The notes beneath the pieces were generated by a model, which saw nothing but the letters and a program-made list of their open reading frames with translations, was not told the DNA's origin and did not search any database. A DNA stretch of 64,000 bases, taken from Micromonospora sp. MA102. Its GTDB lineage: Bacteria > Actinomycetota > Actinomycetes > Mycobacteriales > Micromonosporaceae. The translations under genes and the position numbers were made by a program. Of the stretch, positions 38,096 to 47,156 are shown one piece after another (the first letter of the stretch is position 1; each line of letters begins with the position of its first letter). Location: positions 31,387 through 95,386 of the forward strand of contig NZ_JAMWEG010000025.1 of the NCBI RefSeq assembly GCF_025460765.1, read 5' to 3'.

Positions 38096-38980
38096 TCACC
38101 ACGGCCCGAACGCGCGCTCGCCGGTCGCGGAGATCGCCGCGCAGAGTTCGTCGAGGTCCGCCCCGGTGGTCTCGGCCAGGAACCGGACGGTCAGCGGGAT
38201 GAGGTAGGAGGCGTTCGGCCGCCCCCGGTGCGGCATCGGGGTGAGGTACGGCGCGTCGGTCTCCACGAGCAGTTGCCCGGGCGGGGTGACGGCGGCCGCC
38301 TCCCGCAGGGCCGTGGCGCTGCCGAAGGTGACCGTGCCGGCGAAGCTGAGCAGGTAGCCCCGGCGGACGCACTCGCGGGCGAAGTCGGCGTCGCCGGAGA
38401 AGCAGTGCAGCACCACGGTGTCTGGGGCGCCCTCGTCGTCGAGGATCCGCAGCACGTCGGCGTGCGCGTCCCGGTCGTGGATGACCAGTGCCTTGCCGTG
38501 CCGCTTGGCGATGGCGATGTGCGCCCGGAAGCTCTCCTCCTGCGCGGCCCGCCCCTCGTCGCCGGTGCGGAAGAAGTCCATCCCGGTCTCGCCGATGCCC
38601 CGGACCCGGTCGCGGCCGGCGAGCGCCTCGATCGCGCGCAACGCCTCGTCCAGGTCGGCCAGCCGGGGCGCCTCGTTCGGGTGCAGCGCCACGGTGGCCA
38701 GCACCGCGCCGTAGCGCTCGGCGACGTCGGCGCCCCACCGGGACGACTCGACGTCGACGCCCACCTGGACGAGCCGGTCCACGCCCACGCCGGCGGCCAC
38801 CGCGACGGCCGCGGCCACCGGGTCGTCGGCGGGCCCGCCCGGTACGCCGGCCTCGCTCACCGTGATGTCGAGGTGGGTGTGGCTGTCCAGCACGGGCACC
38901 GCCAGCGGCTCCGGGGCGGGCGGGAACTCGCCGGCCCGGCGGGCGGCGCGCTGCTTGCGGGTTTCGGTCTGCTCGCTCAT
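38096..38980 (-). CDS. tatD: TatD-family metal-dependent DNase
   Basis: HTHLD (about residue 33) is the first metal motif. VALHPNEAP, GIGETGMDFF, HDRDAHAD, LHCFSGD and ETDAPYLTP follow in TatD order. The family cleaves DNA with 3'-5' activity and is linked to repair and quality control. I chose ATG 38980 (MSEQTETRKQRAARRAG); the frame is open to 39028. It starts the tatD-rsmA-ispE run, a widespread gene order. Confidence 0.94.
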   Translation of the reverse strand: MSEQTETRKQRAARRAGEFPPAPEPLAVPVLDSHTHLDITVSEAGVPGGPADDPVAAAVAVAAGVGVDRLVQVGVDVESSRWGADVAERYGAVLATVALHPNEAPRLADLDEALRAIEALAGRDRVRGIGETGMDFFRTGDEGRAAQEESFRAHIAIAKRHGKALVIHDRDAHADVLRILDDEGAPDTVVLHCFSGDADFARECVRRGYLLSFAGTVTFGSATALREAAAVTPPGQLLVETDAPYLTPMPHRGRPNASYLIPLTVRFLAETTGADLDELCAAISATGERAFGPW

Positions 38981-39060
38981 CGCGGCCAGCATCACACACC
39001 GCCGGGGGCGGCGTTTCCGGACCGCCACCGACTGTTCACCTGCACCACATCTGTCGCGCC

Positions 39061-39066
39061 TACGGT
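39061..39066 (+). promoter_or_regulatory. -10 element of leaderless promoter (gene 39073)
   Basis: TACGGT ends six nt before the GTG and no SD is present. Confidence 0.45.
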
Positions 39067-39072
39067 CCGTGG

Positions 39073-40311
39073 GTGACCGTCACTCCTCAGGCCGGCGAGG
39101 CCGCCCCCGAGCGGACCGGGCTGCGCGTGACGTACGACGGCCGCGTCCACCCGGCGGAGGAGATCGCCCGGGGCGCGGCGTACGAGCTGTTCAGCGCCGA
39201 GGAGGCGCCCGGGTTCGAGTGGGCGCCCCGGCCCGGGGTGGCGTACCCGTGGCGGAAGTTCGTGCACGTCACCGAGGTGAGCGCGGTGCACGGGGCGGCC
39301 GAGCCGACGGAGGACGCCGACCCGCCGCTGCTCATGCCGCTGCACCGGGAGCACGGCTGGGCGTACCTGCACCAGCTCAGCCAGCAGCCCGGTGCGGCGG
39401 GCGACCCGCATCTCGCGGCGGTGCGCGGCTCGGCGGTGATCCGGCCGGGCACCCGGATGGTGAAGGTGCTCTCCGCCCGCCAGCTCGCCGGCTACGTGCG
39501 GGGCTGGCTGCCGCACGGCTTCTGCCACCGGGAGCACGACGTGGCGCACCTGCGCACCCCGGCCGGGATGGCGGTGCTGCGGGGCGACTCGGAGGGCGGC
39601 GACGTGGCGTACGCGCTGCGCTGGCGCGCCACCGACCCGGCGGACTACGACGTGCCGGTCGGGCCGGCGCACCGGGGGCTGACGGCGCTGCCGCCGCGGG
39701 ACCGGCTCGGGCCGCCGGTGCTGGGCACCGGGTTCGTGCCGAGCAACGCCCAGCTCATCCCGGAGTTCGTCACCCGCGACTTCGCCGACCTGCCGATGCC
39801 GGCGAACGCCACCCTGCTCGCCTACCCGGCGGAGGGGGTGGAGGTGGTGCTCTACACCTACCAGGCGGAGCAGCGGGGCTGGCTGCGCATGGTCGGCCCG
39901 CAGTGGCGGCACCTGCTCGCCGCGGTGCCCGGCCTCTCCCCCGACCAGGAGTACGTGCCGACCGGCGACGCGCCCCGCTCCACCCAGCTGGTCGGCGGGT
40001 ACGGCGGCGTCGAGTACGAGGCGGTCGCCGACCAGCCCGGCGGTTTCCGGCTGCTGGCCATGACCCGGGCCGCCCGCTACCCGGTGGAGTCGGCGGCCCG
40101 CCGGCTGCGCCACGCGACCTGGCGCGGGGTGCCCTGCCTGGTGCTGCGGGAGGAGGCGGGCTGGCTGCGGCTGCGGCTGTGCCGGCCGGATCCGGACGCG
40201 GTGTCCACGACGGGGGCACAGTGCCACGAGCGGGGCGTCTACGAGACGTGGGCGCCGGGCGCCGAGCTGACCGACGACCGGGTGGTGGATGTGCCGTACC
40301 GGACGGCATAA
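39073..40311 (+). CDS. Conserved-looking protein of unknown function, 412 residues
   Basis: A soluble protein with no signal peptide, membrane helix or motif I recognise. It begins TGLRVTYDGRVHPAEEIARG and is rich in aromatic residues, with repeated short elements such as YPWRKFVHVTEV, WLRMVGPQWRHL and GVYETWAPGAEL that suggest beta-strand modules. Codon bias is strongly GC3, so it is a real gene. It is monocistronic, divergent from tatD, with a leaderless-type promoter. Confidence 0.8.
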   Translation: MTVTPQAGEAAPERTGLRVTYDGRVHPAEEIARGAAYELFSAEEAPGFEWAPRPGVAYPWRKFVHVTEVSAVHGAAEPTEDADPPLLMPLHREHGWAYLHQLSQQPGAAGDPHLAAVRGSAVIRPGTRMVKVLSARQLAGYVRGWLPHGFCHREHDVAHLRTPAGMAVLRGDSEGGDVAYALRWRATDPADYDVPVGPAHRGLTALPPRDRLGPPVLGTGFVPSNAQLIPEFVTRDFADLPMPANATLLAYPAEGVEVVLYTYQAEQRGWLRMVGPQWRHLLAAVPGLSPDQEYVPTGDAPRSTQLVGGYGGVEYEAVADQPGGFRLLAMTRAARYPVESAARRLRHATWRGVPCLVLREEAGWLRLRLCRPDPDAVSTTGAQCHERGVYETWAPGAELTDDRVVDVPYRTA

Positions 40312-40371
40312 CGGGGAGCGGGCCGGGAAAGCGCGGGCGTCCGAGACGCACGCAAGGGGAGAGAACCCGAC

Positions 40372-41223
40372 ATGCCTTTCGTCACCGTCGGTACGGAGAA
40401 TTCCGCACCCATCGACCTCTACTACGAGGATCACGGCTCCGGCCAGCCGATCGTCCTGATCCACGGCTTCCCCTTCAACGGGGCGACCTGGGAGAAGATG
40501 GCCAACCCGCTGCTCGCGGCCGGCTACCGGGTGATCACCTACGACCGGCGCGGATTCGGCAACTCCGCCCAACCGGCGTTCGGCTACGACTACAACACGT
40601 TCGCGGCCGACCTCGACGTGCTGATGACCGAGCTGGATCTGCGCAACGCGATCCTGATCGGCCATTCGATGGGCACCGGCGAGGTGACCCGCTATCTGGG
40701 CGCGTACGGGTCGGACCGGGTGGACCGGGCGGTGCTGATGGCCCCGTTGGCGCCGTTCCTGCTGAAGACGGCCGACAATCCGGAAGGGGTCGACCAGAGC
40801 CTGTTCGACGGGTTCAAGGCGGCGATCATCCAGGACCGGTTCGCATACCTCACCAAGTTCTGCGACGCGTTCTTCAACTACAGCGAGAACAAGGGCAAGT
40901 GGGTGAGCGAGGAGGCGTACCGGGCGCACTGGCAGATCGGCGCGCAGGGGTCGGCGAAGGCAACCCACGACAGCGTGGACGCCTGGCTGACCGACTTCCG
41001 GGGCGACCTGCCGAACATCAACATCCCGGTGCTGATCATCCAGGGCGACAAGGACAACGTGCTGCCGTTCCCGGCCACCGGCCAGCGGTTGCAGCACATG
41101 CTGTCCGACTGCCGGATGGTCATGCTCAAGGGTGCGCCGCACGGCACGCCGTGGACGCACCCCACCGAGGTCAACAAGGCGATCTCGGAGTTCATCGGCG
41201 CGCCGCAGATGGCCCGCGCCTGA
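40372..41223 (+). CDS. Alpha/beta hydrolase, non-heme chloroperoxidase-like
   Basis: The fold begins IDLYYEDHGSGQPIVLIHGF and continues with YDRRGFGNS. The nucleophile elbow is GHSMGT, where the cofactor-free haloperoxidase group usually has GHSMGG. Asp of QGDKDNVLPF and His of KGAPHGTPWTH complete the triad. The group includes esterases and perhydrolases, so the natural substrate is open. At 283 residues the length is typical. AAGGGGAGA precedes ATG 40372. It converges with metG across a strong terminator. Confidence 0.9.
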   Translation: MPFVTVGTENSAPIDLYYEDHGSGQPIVLIHGFPFNGATWEKMANPLLAAGYRVITYDRRGFGNSAQPAFGYDYNTFAADLDVLMTELDLRNAILIGHSMGTGEVTRYLGAYGSDRVDRAVLMAPLAPFLLKTADNPEGVDQSLFDGFKAAIIQDRFAYLTKFCDAFFNYSENKGKWVSEEAYRAHWQIGAQGSAKATHDSVDAWLTDFRGDLPNINIPVLIIQGDKDNVLPFPATGQRLQHMLSDCRMVMLKGAPHGTPWTHPTEVNKAISEFIGAPQMARA

Positions 41224-41236
41224 CCCACCGACGGCG

Positions 41237-41263
41237 GCGGCCCCGGGGACACCCCGGGGCCGC
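41237..41263. terminator. Bidirectional terminator between hydrolase gene and metG
   Basis: Perfect 12-bp arms GCGGCCCCGGGG / CCCCGGGGCCGC with a 3-nt loop. Confidence 0.8.
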
Positions 41264-41279
41264 GTGGCGTGTCAGGCCG

Positions 41280-43082
41280 TCAGCCGGCCAGCCGGGCCAG
41301 CTCCTCGTCGACGATCGACGGGTCGAGCTTGCGGAACACCGGCTTCGGCGCCGCGAGCGGCCGGCCCACCTCCAGGGGTACGGACTCCCACCGCGCACCG
41401 ACCGTGTAGTCGCCGGTCAGGATCGGGTACGCCGGCCCGCCGTCGAGGTCCTCGACCTCCTCGATCACCGGCATCGGTGCGTGCACCCCGGTGCCGCCGA
41501 GCAGCTCGTGGATCTTCTGCGCGGAGTGCGGCAGGAACGGGGTGAGCAGCGTGTTGGCGTCGCTGACCACCTGGAGGGCGACGTGCAGGATGGTGCCCAT
41601 CCGGGGCTTGTCGTCCTCGCCCTTGAGCTTCCAGGGCGCCTGCTCGGACAGGTACTTGTTGGCCTCGGCGACGACCTTCATGGCCTCGCCGATGGCCTGC
41701 TTCTGCCGGTGCCGGGCGATCAGGTCACCGACGGTGGCGAAGCCGGCCTTCGCGGTGCCCAGCAGGGCCCGGTCCGCCTCGGTGAGCCCGGCCGCGTCGA
41801 CCGGCGGGATCGCGCCGAAGTTCTTCGCCGCCATCGAGACGGACCGGTTGACCAGGTTGCCCCAGCCGGCGACCAGCTCGTCGTTGTTGCGGCGGAGGAA
41901 CTCGGCCCAGGTGAAGTCGGTGTCGTTGCTCTCCGGGCCGGCCACCGCGATGAAGTAGCGCAGCGCGTCGGCGTCGTAGCGCGCCAGGAAGTCGCGGACG
42001 TAGATGACGACCTTGCGGGAGGACGAGAACTTGCGCCCCTCCATGGTCAGGTATTCGCTGGAGACCACCTCGGTGGGCAGGTTGAGCCGGCCCAGCCGGC
42101 CGGGCTCGCCGTCCCGGGAGCCCTCGCCGGAGTAGCCGTCGAGCAGCGCCGGCCAGATCACCGAGTGGAAGACGATGTTGTCCTTGCCCATGAAGTAGTA
42201 GCCCCGGGCGTCCTTGCCCTCCCCGTCGGCGGACCACCACTTCCGCCACGCCTCCGGGTCGCCGGTGCGGCGGGCCCACTCGATCGAGGCGGACAGGTAG
42301 CCGATCACCGCGTCGAACCAGACGTAGATCCGCTTGTCGGGGCGGTCGCGCCAGCCGTCGAGCGGGATCGGCACGCCCCACTCCAGGTCCCGGGTGATGG
42401 CCCGGGGCTGGAGGTCGTCGAGCAGGTTGCGCGAGAAGCGCAGCACGTTGGGGCGCCAGCCCTCCCGGCTGTCCAGCCACTGCCGCAGCGCGTCGGCCAG
42501 GGCCGGCAGGTCCAGGAAGAAGTGCTCGGTCTCCACGAACTCCGGCGTCTCGCCGTTGATCTTCGACTTCGGGTTGATCAGGTCGATCGGGTCGAGCTGG
42601 TTGCCGCAGTTGTCGCACTGGTCGCCGCGGGCGCTGTCGTAGCCGCAGATCGGGCAGGTGCCCTCGATGTAGCGGTCGGGCAGGGTCCGGCCGGTGGACG
42701 GCGAGATCGCCCCGGTGGTGACCTTGGGGACGATGTAGCCGTTGCGGTGCAGCCCCTCGAACAGCTCCTGCACCACCGCGTAGTGGTTGCGGGTCGTGGT
42801 CCGGGTAAACAGGTCGTACGACAGGCCCAGCGCCCGCAGGTCCTCGGCGATCACCCGGTTGTAGCGATCGGCCAGCTCGCGCGGCGTGACCCCCTCGGCG
42901 TCGGCCTGCACCTGGATCGGGGTGCCGTGCTCGTCGGTGCCGGAGACCATGAGCACGTCGTGACCGGCCATCCGCATGTACCGGGCGAAGACGTCGGAGG
43001 GAACGCCGAATCCGGATACGTGGCCGATGTGGCGCGGGCCGTTGGCGTAGGGCCAGGCGACCGCGGCGAGAACGTGACTCAT
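41280..43082 (-). CDS. metG: Methionine--tRNA ligase
   Basis: A class I synthetase of 600 residues. HIGH is the literal motif in YANGPRHIGHVSGFG. The connective-peptide zinc knuckle CPICGYDSARGDQCDNC has four cysteines. The KMSKS loop appears as KFSSSRK, a known variant in this MetRS group. The C-terminal dimerisation (OB) domain of longer MetRS is absent. It charges elongator and initiator tRNA-Met. ATG 43082 gives the standard N-terminus; the frame stays open further upstream as shadow. Confidence 0.96.
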   Translation of the reverse strand: MSHVLAAVAWPYANGPRHIGHVSGFGVPSDVFARYMRMAGHDVLMVSGTDEHGTPIQVQADAEGVTPRELADRYNRVIAEDLRALGLSYDLFTRTTTRNHYAVVQELFEGLHRNGYIVPKVTTGAISPSTGRTLPDRYIEGTCPICGYDSARGDQCDNCGNQLDPIDLINPKSKINGETPEFVETEHFFLDLPALADALRQWLDSREGWRPNVLRFSRNLLDDLQPRAITRDLEWGVPIPLDGWRDRPDKRIYVWFDAVIGYLSASIEWARRTGDPEAWRKWWSADGEGKDARGYYFMGKDNIVFHSVIWPALLDGYSGEGSRDGEPGRLGRLNLPTEVVSSEYLTMEGRKFSSSRKVVIYVRDFLARYDADALRYFIAVAGPESNDTDFTWAEFLRRNNDELVAGWGNLVNRSVSMAAKNFGAIPPVDAAGLTEADRALLGTAKAGFATVGDLIARHRQKQAIGEAMKVVAEANKYLSEQAPWKLKGEDDKPRMGTILHVALQVVSDANTLLTPFLPHSAQKIHELLGGTGVHAPMPVIEEVEDLDGGPAYPILTGDYTVGARWESVPLEVGRPLAAPKPVFRKLDPSIVDEELARLAG

Positions 43083-43220
43083 GAGCGCCAAGCCTAGTGA
43101 GTGCCGCGGGACACCGGCGAACCAATAGGGCGCGTCCCACGCGCCGGCCCCGGCCGTACGCCCGATTTGTCGCCGACACGCGGCCTGAGCTGCCCGACGG
43201 GCCCGTCCCACCGGTGTGAA

Positions 43221-44087
43221 ATGAACGGCGTGACCAGCAGACCAGCGGCACCCGGGCCGGGCGGGCCCTCCTCCGCGCCCCCGGCCGGGGAGGCCGCGCG
43301 GCCGACCCCGGCGCGCGGCAGGGTGGCTCCCCAGCCCCGGCTGGACCCGGCGGACCCGCCCGTCGAGGTGGAACCGACCACCGGGGCGCCGGTGGACGCC
43401 GTCCCGCGCCGGGTGCCGGTCCGGCAGCCACGCTGGCACCGGCGGTCGGCCGCGGTCGACGGCGGGACCACCTGGGCGCCGATCGAGGAGGTGCACTGGG
43501 ACGGCACCCCGCTGCGGGAGGAGCCGCACCGCCGGTCCCGCCGGTGGCCGCTGCGCCGGTCGGCGTCCCGGCCCGACCGGACCCGTCCGGCCCGTCCCCC
43601 GGACCCGGTCGCCGGCCTGTCCGTGCTGCTGTCGCTGAGCCTGCTGGCCGCGTTCTTCGCCTGGGTGAGCGCCGGGCCGCTCTGGCTGGCCGTGGGCCAC
43701 GGCACGAGCGGCACGGCCGTGATCACCGACTGCAGCGGCGGCGGGCTGACCCAGCGCTGCCGGGGGTTCTTCCTGGCCGACGGCGAACGCTTCCTGGCCC
43801 ACGGCGTGCGGGTCAGCGGGGTGCCGGCCGACCGCACCGCCACCGGCTCGATGCTGCCCGCCCGGATGACCGGGCCGGCCGCCGGCACCGCCTACGCGGA
43901 CTCCGGCGCCGGCCGGCACCTGCGCTGGCTGCTCGGGCTGCTGCTGGTGGCCGGCTGCGCCGCCGGGATCGCCCGCTGGACCGGCGCCACCCGACTGCCG
44001 GAGCGCCGGCACCGCCGCTGGGCGGTGGGCGCGGCGCTGGCCGGCCCGCTGCTGATCACCCTCGGGTTCCTGGCCGCGGCCTGGTAG
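43221..44087 (+). CDS. Membrane protein with long Pro/Arg-rich cytoplasmic N-terminus
   Basis: About 130 Pro/Ala/Arg-rich, probably disordered residues precede three hydrophobic helices (VAGLSVLLSLSLLAAFFAWV, WLLGLLLVAGCAAGIARW, WAVGAALAGPLLITLGFL). Between the first two lies an extracytoplasmic loop with two cysteines (CSGGGLTQRC). I recognise no family. ATG 43221 is chosen because upstream residues lack coding character; GTG 43230 is possible. It diverges from metG. Confidence 0.7.
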   Translation: MNGVTSRPAAPGPGGPSSAPPAGEAARPTPARGRVAPQPRLDPADPPVEVEPTTGAPVDAVPRRVPVRQPRWHRRSAAVDGGTTWAPIEEVHWDGTPLREEPHRRSRRWPLRRSASRPDRTRPARPPDPVAGLSVLLSLSLLAAFFAWVSAGPLWLAVGHGTSGTAVITDCSGGGLTQRCRGFFLADGERFLAHGVRVSGVPADRTATGSMLPARMTGPAAGTAYADSGAGRHLRWLLGLLLVAGCAAGIARWTGATRLPERRHRRWAVGAALAGPLLITLGFLAAAW

Positions 44088-44121
44088 CCGCTCGCTGCTG
44101 GGCCGGGGGCCGCCCTTCCGG

Positions 44122-44970
44122 TCAGCTGTGCACGACCGTGTAGACCTCGCGGCGGCGCAGACCGTACTCGGTGGCCACCTCCGTGACGGCGTCCCGCCGG
44201 GACAGCCCGGCCGCCTCCCGCGCGGCCACCGCGGCGCGCAGCGTGTCGTCGTCCGGCCGGACGGCCGCGGCCGGCGGCGCCCCGGCCACGACCAGGGTGA
44301 TCTCGCCGCGCGGCTCGCCCGCCGCGGCCCACTCGGCCAGCTCGCCGAGCGGCCGGCGGACCACCTCCTCGTACGTCTTCGTCAGCTCGCGGCACAGCGC
44401 GGCGGGCCGGTCCGGGCCGAACGCCTCGGCCAGGTCGGCCAGCGCCCCGGCGATCCGGTGCGGCGCCTCGAAGAGCACCAGGGTGCGTTCCTCGGCGGCC
44501 AGCGCGCGCAGCCGGGACCGGCGGGCGCCGGGCGTGCGGGGCAGGAAGCCCTCGAAGCAGAACCGGTCGCACGGCAGCCCGGACAGCGCCAGGGCGGTGG
44601 TCACGGCGCTCGGCCCGGGTGCCGCGGTGACCGGGACCCCGGCGTCCAGGGCGGCCCGGACCAGCCGGTAGCCGGGGTCGGACACGCTGGGCATCCCCCC
44701 GTCGGTGACCAGCGCGACGGTGTAGCCGCCGGCGAGGACCTCGACCAGTTCCGGGGTGCGCCGCTCCTCGTTGCCCTCGAAGTAGGAGACGATCCGGCCC
44801 GGCACGCTGACCGCCAGGTCGCGGGCCAGCCGGGTGAGCCGGCGGGTGTCCTCGGCGGCGACCACGTCGGCGGCGGCGAGCACCTCGCGGAACCGGGCGG
44901 ACGCGTCGGCCGGGTTGCCCAGCGGCGCACCGAGCAGCACCAGGCGGCCAACCTCGGACATTTCACCCAC
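44122..44970 (-). CDS. rsmI: 16S rRNA (cytidine(1402)-2'-O)-methyltransferase
   Basis: A tetrapyrrole-methylase-fold enzyme. VLLGAPLGNPADAS, AAEDTRRLTRLAR, TDGGMPSVSDPGYRLV, APGPSAVTTALALSG and FEGFLPR are in RsmI order. It 2'-O-methylates C1402 in the decoding centre. GTG 44970 has AAGGAG eight nt upstream and gives VGEMSEVGRLV; the ATG three codons on lacks spacing. It is divergent from pmt, a common pairing in actinobacteria. Length 282 residues is normal. Confidence 0.95.
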   Translation of the reverse strand: MGEMSEVGRLVLLGAPLGNPADASARFREVLAAADVVAAEDTRRLTRLARDLAVSVPGRIVSYFEGNEERRTPELVEVLAGGYTVALVTDGGMPSVSDPGYRLVRAALDAGVPVTAAPGPSAVTTALALSGLPCDRFCFEGFLPRTPGARRSRLRALAAEERTLVLFEAPHRIAGALADLAEAFGPDRPAALCRELTKTYEEVVRRPLGELAEWAAAGEPRGEITLVVAGAPPAAAVRPDDDTLRAAVAAREAAGLSRRDAVTEVATEYGLRRREVYTVVHS

Positions 44971-45041
44971 GTCGTGCGCTCCTTCATCGACGGCCGTACC
45001 AATCTCGGGGACGACGGGCGCCACCGGGCACCTCCGCAGCC

Positions 45042-45047
45042 TACGAT
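45042..45047 (+). promoter_or_regulatory. -10 element of leaderless promoter for pmt
   Basis: TACGAT ends six nt before GTG 45054, with no SD. Confidence 0.45.
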
Positions 45048-45053
45048 CGCCGG

Positions 45054-46754
45054 GTGACGAGTGCGTCGACAGCACAGAGCGCGAACGCGAGCGGGTCCGC
45101 CGCCGGGCCGACCAACGCCGACCAGGCCACGAACCCCGCCGCGAGCGGCGGCGGCGGCCGGATCCCGGCCGTCGTCCGGCGCCGGCTCGACACCGTCGAC
45201 GCCCGCCTCGACCGGGGGCACGCCTGGCTGGCCACCGGGGTCGTGGTGGCGATCGCGGCGATCCTGCGCTTCGTCGGGCTGAGCGGTCCCAACGGGAAGA
45301 TCTTCGACGAGATCTACTACGCGCGTGACGCGTACGGGCTGATCGACCGCGGCGTCGAGTGGAACTACAAGGACAACGGCCCGTCGTACGTGGTGCACCC
45401 GCCGCTGGGCAAGTGGCTCATCGGCCTCGGCGAGTGGGCCTTCGGCTACCAGGACGCGGAGACCAAGATCTCCGTGCCGGGGCACCTCATGACCACCGCC
45501 CCCGAGTTCGGCTGGCGGTTCGCGGCGGCCGTGGCCGGCACCCTGTCGGTGCTGCTGCTGGTGCGGATCGGCCGGCGGATGTTCCGCTCCACCACGCTGG
45601 GCTGCGCGGCCGGGCTGCTGCTCGCCCTGGACGGCTTCCACTTCGTGCTCTCCCGCACCGCGCTGCTCGACATCTTCCTGCTGCTGTTCGTGCTGGCCGC
45701 GTTCGGCGCGCTGGTGCTGGACCGGGATGCCCGGCGGCGGCGCTGGGCCCGGGCGCTGGAGGCGGGGCTCGACCCGACGCTGCCGGGGCGGGCGGGCCGG
45801 CCGCCGTCGACCTGGCGGGACTGGCCGTGGTGGCGGCTGGCCGCCGGCGTGCTGCTCGGCTGCGCCTGCGCGGTGAAGTGGAGCGGCCTCTACTTCGTCC
45901 CGGCCTTCGCGCTGCTCGTGCTCCTCTGGGAGGTCGGCGTGCGCCGCTCGGCCGGGGTCCGCCGCCCGTGGCGGGACGCCCTGCTGGACGAGCTGCCGTG
46001 GCTGCTGGCGGCCGGCGTGCTGATGGTCGTGACCTACGTGCTCACCTGGTCGGGCTGGCTGCTGGGCGACGAGGGCTACTACCGCCTGGCCAGCCGCTAC
46101 CCGAACACCCCGGGGCTGAGCGACACCCCGGTCATCGGGCCGCTGATCAACCTGTGGGAATACCACAAGGCCGCGTACGGCTTCCACACCCAGCTCGACG
46201 ACCCGCACAAGTACCAGTCGTGGCCGTGGCAGTGGCTGCTGCTCGGCCGGCCGGTCGCCTTCTACTGGTCGGGTGACGGCAACTGCGGCGCCCCGAGCTG
46301 CGCCTCGGAGATCCTGCTGCTGGGCACCCCGCTGCTGTGGTGGTCGTTCCTGCCGGCGCTGGTGGCGACGGTCTGGCTCGGGCTGGCCCGGCGCGACTGG
46401 CGGGCCGGCGCCATCCTGCTCAGCGTGGCCGCCGGCCTGCTGCCCTGGTTCTGGTTCGCCCTCGACGGCCGCACGATGTTCTCCTTCTACGCCGCGCCCG
46501 CGCTGCCGTTCCTCGTGCTGGCGGTGGTCTACGTGCTCGGCGCGATCGTCTCGCCCGCCCCGGTCGCCGGCACGGCGGCGCCACCGAGCGCCGAGGCCAC
46601 GGCCGACCGCCGCCTGGTCGGCGGGATCATCGCGGGCGCGTACGTGCTGCTGGTCGCCCTCTGCTTCGGCTACTTCTACCCGATCTTCGTGGGCCGGCTG
46701 ATGGCCTACGCGGACTGGTCCGCCCGGATGTGGCTGGACGGTCGCTGGATCTGA
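45054..46754 (+). CDS. Dolichyl-phosphate-mannose--protein mannosyltransferase (GT39)
   Basis: About 60 Ser/Ala/Gly-rich residues precede a multi-helix GT-C membrane enzyme. The first extracytoplasmic loop carries the catalytic acidic pair in IFDEIYYARDAYG and HPPLGKWLIG, as in bacterial Pmt/eukaryotic PMT enzymes. Ten or so helices follow, and the C-terminus has the family ending YFYPIFVGRLM. It should O-mannosylate exported proteins using polyprenol-phosphate-mannose. Start GTG 45054 has a leaderless-type promoter. The divergent rsmI neighbour fits the actinobacterial order. Confidence 0.92.
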   Translation: MTSASTAQSANASGSAAGPTNADQATNPAASGGGGRIPAVVRRRLDTVDARLDRGHAWLATGVVVAIAAILRFVGLSGPNGKIFDEIYYARDAYGLIDRGVEWNYKDNGPSYVVHPPLGKWLIGLGEWAFGYQDAETKISVPGHLMTTAPEFGWRFAAAVAGTLSVLLLVRIGRRMFRSTTLGCAAGLLLALDGFHFVLSRTALLDIFLLLFVLAAFGALVLDRDARRRRWARALEAGLDPTLPGRAGRPPSTWRDWPWWRLAAGVLLGCACAVKWSGLYFVPAFALLVLLWEVGVRRSAGVRRPWRDALLDELPWLLAAGVLMVVTYVLTWSGWLLGDEGYYRLASRYPNTPGLSDTPVIGPLINLWEYHKAAYGFHTQLDDPHKYQSWPWQWLLLGRPVAFYWSGDGNCGAPSCASEILLLGTPLLWWSFLPALVATVWLGLARRDWRAGAILLSVAAGLLPWFWFALDGRTMFSFYAAPALPFLVLAVVYVLGAIVSPAPVAGTAAPPSAEATADRRLVGGIIAGAYVLLVALCFGYFYPIFVGRLMAYADWSARMWLDGRWI

Positions 46755-46761
46755 CCGGCGC

Positions 46762-46787
46762 GGCCCGGCGGGGGCACCCGCCGGGCC
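46762..46787 (+). terminator. Terminator after the pmt gene
   Basis: Perfect 11-bp arms GGCCCGGCGGG / CCCGCCGGGCC with loop GGCA, eight nt after the stop. Confidence 0.8.
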
Positions 46788-46837
46788 GGAAAACCGGTTG
46801 CGATCACGGGTCTGCCCGTCGGCGGCGACTTCGGGTA

Positions 46838-46985
46838 CGAAAAAGCGCGCCCCGATCGCCTGCCACGGGGGAAGCGGGCGATTGGGGCGCGCAAGACAGA
46901 GCTTAACCACAGTGCGGCAGTGGCACAACGGGTCGACCCTGGTCAGATTTCCGACGAATGCGCCACCCCACAAAAGGTTTACATC
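46838..46985 (-). ncRNA. Candidate small RNA on the reverse strand in the 400-bp pmt/vWA gap
   Basis: No ORF of interest lies at 46788-47156. On the reverse strand, arms 46877-46892 and 46845-46860 form a 16-bp stem (one G.U) with a 16-nt loop containing CCCCC, directly followed by TTTTT: a textbook intrinsic terminator. Upstream, CCACTGCCGCACTGTGG forms a second hairpin. A TAAGGT hexamer (46990-46995, reverse) could be the -10, giving about 145 nt. No reverse-strand gene ends here, so the terminator needs its own transcript. The C-rich loop recalls actinobacterial 6C RNA, without certainty. Confidence 0.45.
46840..46892 (-). terminator. Strong intrinsic terminator with T tract, reverse strand
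   Basis: A 16-bp stem starting GCGCGCCCC, C-rich 16-nt loop, then five T. It ends the candidate small RNA. Read forward, it has no T tract. Confidence 0.75.
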
Positions 46986-47143
46986 GGGCACCTTACGGTG
47001 GGTCACCCTGCGGAAACATCACGAATTCCTTACCATTCGCCGACGCCCGGGCGACCCGGCGCCGCAACTCCTGATCATGCCGCCGGTCGCATCGATCCAC
47101 CTCGATCGGAATGACCCGGATGATCTTCCACAGTGGATCTCAC

Positions 47144-47149
47144 TACACT
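47144..47149 (+). promoter_or_regulatory. -10 element of leaderless promoter for the vWA gene
   Basis: TACACT ends seven nt before GTG 47157, without SD. It argues for the GTG at 47157 over the one at 47133. Confidence 0.45.
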
Positions 47150-47156
47150 TCGCCCG

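Noticed and set aside
38862..43097. Open frame of 1,411 codons on + across the hydrolase and metG
   Set aside because: It runs through several real genes in another frame, has no domain and shows antisense-type composition.
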